DNA of 16,943 bases, from NCBI GenBank assembly GCA_024692105.1, contig JAILMZ010000026.1:1-16943 (forward strand). Reading direction: 5' to 3'. Under the pieces are notes generated by a model, which did no database searches, had not been told where the DNA came from, and worked only from the letters and a program-made list of their open reading frames with translations. This document shows positions 13,305-16,943 of this stretch, one piece after another. The stretch's first letter is position 1. Every line of letters begins with the position of its first letter. The position numbers were made by a program, and so were the translations under genes. Source of the DNA: Saccharofermentans sp. GTDB lineage: Bacteria > Bacillota_A > Clostridia > Saccharofermentanales > Saccharofermentanaceae.

Positions 13305-13319
13305 CCGCTATAATAGCGG
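13305..13319 (+). promoter_or_regulatory. -10 box inside a 15-bp palindrome
   Basis: CCGCTATAATAGCGG has arms CCGCTA and TAGCGG around TAA, and contains a perfect TATAAT (13309-13314). A start about 7 nt downstream falls on the GTG at 13321, the probable start codon of the TRIC-family gene. The -35 region is poor. The symmetry suggests an operator over the -10. Confidence 0.5.
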
Positions 13320-13320
13320 T

Positions 13321-13983
13321 GTGGATACGACGCTTTTCATCTTTATCACGGATATCATCGGCACTGTCGCTTTTGCGGTGTCGGGTGCCATCGCGGGCAT
13401 ACGCAAGGAGATGGACATCTTCGGCATCAACATTCTCGCGATCGTTACCGCTACGGGCGGCGGCATCATCCGTGACATAATCATAGGCAAGCTGCCTCCG
13501 ATGGCATTCACCAACCCGTTCTTCGTGCTTCTGGCGGCGATAACGGCGAATGTGGTTTTCCTTTTCGTGTACACGACGCGCAAAACAGGCAAAAAGATCC
13601 CGGACAAGGCAAAGAACATCTATGACCAGATATTCTTCTGGTGTGACTCGGCAGGACTTGCCGCGTTCACGGTCGACGGTGTCCACGCAGGTCTGTCCCT
13701 GGAGGGAACCATCGCAGCAAATGCGTTCCTCGTAATCTTCCTCGGCGTCGTGACCGGTGTAGGCGGCGGTGTTATCCGTGACGTGTTGTCCCTCGAGATG
13801 CCTATGATCTTCGTCAAGCACATATATGCCTGCGCTTCCATCCTCGGTGCCATCGTGATGTTCGTCATCTGCGGCGCGACCGGTTCGACGGCAGCAGGTA
13901 TCATGGCGGGTTTTTTCGTGACGCTGGTAATAAGGTACCTTGCGATGCACTTCCAGTGGAACCTTCCCAGGATAAAGAATTAA
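13321..13983 (+). CDS. TRIC/UPF0126-family membrane protein
   Basis: 220 residues, seven predicted membrane helices in two related halves. Each half holds the family mark GGGxxRD: TATGGGIIRD followed by KLPPMAF, and TGVGGGVIRD followed by EMPMIF. Bacterial members form trimeric, potassium-permeable channels; some have been proposed to carry small solutes such as glycine. The GTG start at 13321 puts the first helix (TTLFIFITDIIGTVAFAVSG) right at the N-terminus, as in homologues. An in-frame ATG at 13273 would add 16 atypical residues, spans the likely promoter and also lacks a Shine-Dalgarno, so I reject it. The GTG has no Shine-Dalgarno and coincides with the predicted transcript start: a leaderless message is likely. 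Confidence 0.85.
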   Translation: MDTTLFIFITDIIGTVAFAVSGAIAGIRKEMDIFGINILAIVTATGGGIIRDIIIGKLPPMAFTNPFFVLLAAITANVVFLFVYTTRKTGKKIPDKAKNIYDQIFFWCDSAGLAAFTVDGVHAGLSLEGTIAANAFLVIFLGVVTGVGGGVIRDVLSLEMPMIFVKHIYACASILGAIVMFVICGATGSTAAGIMAGFFVTLVIRYLAMHFQWNLPRIKN

Positions 13984-14007
13984 AGCCTTTTTACATCTTC
14001 TCTTCTG

Positions 14008-14037
14008 TTAGAAAAAACCAACCGCGTGTGCTATAAT
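14008..14037 (+). promoter_or_regulatory. Promoter of DUF4250-gpmI
   Basis: TATAAT (14032-14037) is preceded by TG at 14029-14030, an extended -10. The -35 (TTAGAA, 14008-14013) is weak at 18 nt, which extended -10 promoters tolerate. The start codon of the first gene is about 40 nt further on. Confidence 0.65.
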
Positions 14038-14074
14038 TGCGCAGTTATAAATAATGTCAGAGGAGATGGATGTC

Positions 14075-14254
14075 ATGCCCAAGGATCCCAACATACTTCT
14101 TAGCTACGTCAACACGGGCCTCAGAGATAACTACGACTCCCTTGAGGAGCTGTGCAGATCTCTCGATCTCGACGAACAGGATGTCATAAGATCCCTGTCT
14201 GATATCGGCTATGAGTATGACGCCGGGCTTAACAAGTTCATCCCCAAGGCTTAA
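14075..14254 (+). CDS. DUF4250 family small protein
   Basis: 59 residues, function unknown. The sequence from MPKDPNILLSYVNTGLRDNY through SLEELCRSLD to YEYDAGLNKF matches the DUF4250 family, small helical proteins common in Clostridia. Three in-frame ATGs exist at 14054, 14066 and 14075. The last is chosen because AGAGGAG (14059-14065) sits 9 nt before it, would be inside the gene for the first ATG, and because family members begin at the (L)PKDP motif. It lies 30 nt before gpmI and shares its promoter, so it is probably co-expressed with glycolysis. Confidence 0.85.
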   Translation: MPKDPNILLSYVNTGLRDNYDSLEELCRSLDLDEQDVIRSLSDIGYEYDAGLNKFIPKA

Positions 14255-14284
14255 GCAATACAGTTCACATAAAGGAGAAAGAAC

Positions 14285-15877
14285 ATGAAACGCAGACCTG
14301 TAGTTCTTATGGTACTCGACGGATTCGGACTTTCGGAAAATCCCGAGTACAACGCTATCGAGATGGCAAACACTCCCGTCATCGACAAGCTCAAGGCAGA
14401 GTGCCCTTTCGTAAAGGGTTTCGCATCCGGCCTGGCAGTCGGACTTCCCGACGGACAGATGGGTAACTCCGAGGTAGGACACATGAACATCGGTTCGGGA
14501 AGGATCATCTACCAGGACCTCACGCTCATCACAAAGTACATCGAGGACGGTGTCTTCTTCAAGAATGAAGATCTCCTCCGCGCCATTAACAACTGCAAAG
14601 AGAAGAATTCAGATCTTCACATCTGGGGCCTTCTTTCCGACGGCGGCGTTCACTCACACAACACACACCTTTATGCAATCCTTGAGATGTGCAAGAAAGA
14701 AGGTCTCGACAGAGTATACATCCACCCCTTCTTCGACGGCCGTGATACACCTCCGGCATCCGGTAAGGATTATCTCCAGGCTCTCGTAGACAAGGCTGAA
14801 GAGATCGGCGTAGGTAAAGTTGCATCAATGTCCGGCCGTTACTATGCAATGGACAGAGACAGCAACTGGGACAGGATTCAGCTCGCATATGATTCACTCG
14901 TTCTTGGCGAAGGCGTTAAGGCTACAGATCCCGTCAAGGCAATGCAGGAGTCTTACGACAACGGCGTAACGGATGAGTTCGTTCTTCCTACCGTCATCAC
15001 AGATGAAGCCGGCAAGCCCCTCTCTGTTGTTAAGCCGAATGACTCCGTCATCTTCTTCAACTTCCGTCCGGACAGAGCAAGAGAGATCACGAAGGCTTTC
15101 TGCTTCTCCGACGAGGATATCGCAGCAGCTGAAGGAGATGCATCCGATACAAAGTGCATCAAGCACCTTAAGCGTGCCAACGGCTTCATGCCCCTCACAT
15201 ATGTCTGCTTCAAGGACTATGACGAGACCATCCCCAACAAGTTCGTCGCTTTCAAGAAGGAAGAGATCAAGAACACACTGGGCGAGTATCTCGCAAACAA
15301 CGGACTCAAGCAGCTCCGTATTGCCGAGACAGAGAAGTATGCTCATGTTACATTCTTCTTCAACGGCGGCATCGAAGAACCCAACAAGGATGAGGACCGC
15401 ACACTCGTTCCCTCTCCTGCAGTCGCAACTTATGACCTCAAGCCTGAGATGAGCGCACCGGAAGTATCCGAGAAGCTCGACGCAGCTATCTGCTCCGACA
15501 AGTACGATGTAGTCATCATCAACTTCGCTAACCCCGACATGGTAGGTCACACAGGCGTTCTCGAAGCAGCCATCAAGGCAGTCGAGAGAGTTGATGCCTG
15601 CGTCGGCGGCGCAGCCCTCGCAGTCAAGAAGATGAACGGCGTTCTCTTCATCTGTGCAGACCACGGCAACGCTGAGCAGATGATGAACCTCGAGACAATG
15701 CAGCCTCACACTGCACACACTACAAATCCCGTTCCGTTCATCCTCTACAACTACGATCCCGAGTACACACTCCGTGAAGGCGGAAGACTTTGCGACATCG
15801 CACCTACTCTTCTTGAGATCATGGGACTGCCCCAGCCTGCAGAGATGACAGGCGAGTCACTTCTTATCAAGAAGTAA
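14285..15877 (+). CDS. gpmI: 2,3-bisphosphoglycerate-independent phosphoglycerate mutase
   Basis: 530 residues; the Mn-dependent glycolytic enzyme that interconverts 3- and 2-phosphoglycerate. It belongs to the alkaline-phosphatase superfamily. Seen in order: Asp12 (VLDGFG), the phosphorylated nucleophile Ser62 (MGNSEVGH), His123 (GGVHSH), DGRDT (151-155), R261 and R264 (FRPDRAR), Lys351 (TEKYAHVTFFFNGG), D418 and H422 (NPDMVGHTG), D459 and H460 (ADHGNAEQM) and the histidines of PHTAHT (474-479). All metal and substrate residues of the family appear to be kept. Length is slightly above the usual 510-515. AAAGGAG precedes the ATG. Codon use is strongly biased to C-ending codons, as expected for high expression; this also opens long false frames on the other strand. 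Confidence 0.98.
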   Translation: MKRRPVVLMVLDGFGLSENPEYNAIEMANTPVIDKLKAECPFVKGFASGLAVGLPDGQMGNSEVGHMNIGSGRIIYQDLTLITKYIEDGVFFKNEDLLRAINNCKEKNSDLHIWGLLSDGGVHSHNTHLYAILEMCKKEGLDRVYIHPFFDGRDTPPASGKDYLQALVDKAEEIGVGKVASMSGRYYAMDRDSNWDRIQLAYDSLVLGEGVKATDPVKAMQESYDNGVTDEFVLPTVITDEAGKPLSVVKPNDSVIFFNFRPDRAREITKAFCFSDEDIAAAEGDASDTKCIKHLKRANGFMPLTYVCFKDYDETIPNKFVAFKKEEIKNTLGEYLANNGLKQLRIAETEKYAHVTFFFNGGIEEPNKDEDRTLVPSPAVATYDLKPEMSAPEVSEKLDAAICSDKYDVVIINFANPDMVGHTGVLEAAIKAVERVDACVGGAALAVKKMNGVLFICADHGNAEQMMNLETMQPHTAHTTNPVPFILYNYDPEYTLREGGRLCDIAPTLLEIMGLPQPAEMTGESLLIKK

Positions 15878-15900
15878 TTGAGATAACAAACTCAAAATAT

Positions 15901-15934
15901 AAGAGCCGGCTCAATTGAGTCGGCTCTTTCTTTT
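15901..15934. terminator. Shared terminator of gpmI and thrH
   Basis: AAGAGCCG (15901-15908) pairs with CGGCTCTT (15921-15928), extended inward by a G-T and the CTC/GAG pairs around AATT. On the plus strand TTTCTTTT follows and serves gpmI. On the minus strand TATATTTTG follows the same stem and can serve thrH, whose stop is about 25 nt away. Confidence 0.85.
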
Positions 15935-15952
15935 GCTTTAGTTATGTGTGTT

Positions 15953-16561
15953 TCAGTTCGAATCAGGTACTGCCTTGATCGCTGCGAGCAGATCGTCAAA
16001 TTCTTCGAACGCGGGAATGTCCGGGTTGTCCTCGATGATCTTCGGAGTGCTCCTGAATAGGAAGCCGGCCTTGGAAGCCTTGATCATCGCAAGGTCATTA
16101 TAAGAATCACCTGAAGCGATCGTATCAAAACCGATGGACTGCAGTGCGCGCACGGTCGATAACTTGGAATCTTCGATCCTCATCTTGAAGTCGTCGATCA
16201 TTCCGTCTTCGCCTACGACAAGCGAGTTGCAGAAGAGTGCGGGATAGCCGAGTTTCTTCATAAGGGGCATGGCAAACTGCGTGAACGTATCGCTGATGAT
16301 GATTACCTGTGTGTCCTTGCGGAGCTCGTCTAAGAATTCCTTTGCACCCGGCAGCGGATCGATCTGGGCAATAACATCCTGGATCTCCTTTAGACCGAGA
16401 CCGTGCTCGCGGAGAATGCCGAGTCTCCAGTGCATGAGCTTATCGTAATCGGGCTCGTCCCTCGTGGTCCTCGTGAGCTCGGGGATGCCGGTCTTTTTCG
16501 AGAACTCGATCCATATCTCGGGTACCAGTACGCCCTCCATATCAAGACAAACAATGTTCAT
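15953..16561 (-). CDS. thrH: ThrH, phosphoserine phosphatase/homoserine phosphotransferase
   Basis: 202-residue HAD-superfamily enzyme. It matches the ThrH type, characterised in Pseudomonas, that removes phosphate from phosphoserine and can pass it to homoserine. Start-to-end resemblance is clear: CLDMEGVLVPEIWIEF (5-20) with nucleophile Asp7 and Glu9 (DxE rather than DxD), TRTTRDEPDYDKLM (30-43), motif II ISDTF (89-93), Lys133, and motif III/IV GDSYND (151-156). It would finish serine synthesis and may feed threonine synthesis. AAGGAGGA precedes the ATG. It lies 12 nt after an acyltransferase gene with no obvious functional link, and converges with gpmI. An ordinary SerB would be longer and have DxD. 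Confidence 0.88.
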   Translation of the reverse strand: MNIVCLDMEGVLVPEIWIEFSKKTGIPELTRTTRDEPDYDKLMHWRLGILREHGLGLKEIQDVIAQIDPLPGAKEFLDELRKDTQVIIISDTFTQFAMPLMKKLGYPALFCNSLVVGEDGMIDDFKMRIEDSKLSTVRALQSIGFDTIASGDSYNDLAMIKASKAGFLFRSTPKIIEDNPDIPAFEEFDDLLAAIKAVPDSN

Positions 16562-16573
16562 TTGTATTCCTCC

Positions 16574-16943
16574 TTATATCCTTGCGTATATGAAAGATCC
16601 CGCATCGTATCCGAGACCGTATCTTCCGAAAACAAGTACCGCCAATACCAGTACCATAAAGACTGCCCACGATACTACCGCAGGCTTGCTGCAGACAAGC
16701 GAAAGTGCCGATCTGTGCTCGGCGGCATCATCTTCCGTATATTGGTATATATCAACCGCGGTAAGTATCACCACGGATACGGCAAGCACAATAAGATTTG
16801 CAAGGTCCAGACCCATAGAATAAATGCCATCTACGGTAAAAGCAATCCCGCCCGGTCTTACAAAAGCCTTGAACATGTCTATTCCATCGGCAACCGTAGC
16901 GGATCTGAAGAAGACAAAACCAAGAAGGACCAGGATGAATGTG
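16574..16943 (-). CDS. MBOAT-family O-acyltransferase, 3' end only
   Basis: The last 122 residues of a polytopic membrane protein that begins beyond the right edge. The reading frame is open to the edge. Near the edge, LLGFVFFRSATVADGIDMFK matches the FvFFRs...A segment near the C-terminus of AlgI/DltB/PatA-type MBOAT proteins. Helices follow at about LDLANLIVLAVSVVILTAV and SWAVFMVLVLAVLVFG, then the C-terminal FGRYGLGYDAGSFIYARI, close to the F-x-Y-x2-F end of this group. These enzymes O-acylate cell-surface polymers such as peptidoglycan or exopolysaccharide; the catalytic His lies outside the window. It is followed at 12 nt by thrH in the same unit. Confidence 0.85.
   Translation of the reverse strand, partial: TFILVLLGFVFFRSATVADGIDMFKAFVRPGGIAFTVDGIYSMGLDLANLIVLAVSVVILTAVDIYQYTEDDAAEHRSALSLVCSKPAVVSWAVFMVLVLAVLVFGRYGLGYDAGSFIYARI

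Noticed and set aside
14894..15718. Long open frame on the minus strand opposite gpmI (274 codons), rich in Cys, Val and Asp.
   Set aside because: It is a codon-bias shadow of gpmI; it has no start signal, no family resemblance, and lies in a fully conserved gene.

Overview
The window looks like a chromosomal segment of an anaerobic, Gram-positive member of the Clostridia. The evidence is strong AGGAGG-type ribosome binding sites, compact same-strand operons with 1-11 nt overlaps, a T-box riboswitch, NuoE/NuoF-type subunits of an NAD-linked iron-sulfur complex of the electron-bifurcating hydrogenase kind, a DUF4250 small protein and a cofactor-independent phosphoglycerate mutase. A gut or rumen origin is plausible but is inference. 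I see no mobile element, CRISPR array, tRNA or rRNA, and no compositional break that suggests recent transfer.

Layout, left to right. (1) 1-983, minus: a hydC-like (NuoE) gene overlapping the start of a hydB-like (NuoF) gene that runs off the left edge. The leader has a candidate promoter and an intrinsic-terminator-like hairpin before the first gene. (2) 1039-4821, minus: a five-gene unit read SDR epimerase/dehydratase, Maf nucleotide pyrophosphatase, zinc-ribbon coiled-coil protein, small three-helix membrane protein, cysteine synthase, ending in its own terminator. (3) 4828-7623, plus: a sigma-A-type promoter, a full T-box leader whose specifier best reads AUC (isoleucine), and one 786-residue protein that fuses an XRE-type helix-turn-helix, a cupin and an AMP-forming acyl-CoA ligase. 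This is the most unusual part of the window. (4) 7622-8422, minus: an orphan protein resembling the DUF4130/TIGR03915 partner of radical-SAM proteins, with a palindrome inside its promoter. (5) 8475-10596, minus: an acidic lipoprotein followed by a GT-C-like polytopic membrane protein, with a terminator hairpin between them. (6) 10593-13271, minus: YbgC-type thioesterase and thioredoxin reductase form one unit; tyrosyl-tRNA synthetase has its own promoter and no T-box. (7) 13305-13983, plus: a TRIC/UPF0126 membrane protein, probably read from a GTG at the transcript start. (8) 14008-15934, plus: DUF4250 small protein and gpmI. (9) 15901-16943, minus: thrH, preceded by the 3' end of an MBOAT acyltransferase gene that runs off the right edge. 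thrH and gpmI converge on a shared terminator.

How the genes fit together: most are housekeeping (glycolysis, Cys and Ser metabolism, redox, tRNA charging, house-cleaning of nucleotides). The T-box unit links uncharged tRNA, probably tRNA-Ile, to an acyl-CoA ligase that carries its own DNA-binding and ligand-sensing domains. A working hypothesis is activation of a carboxylic acid precursor such as 2-methylbutyrate for reductive isoleucine synthesis. The substrate and the specifier reading are inferences.
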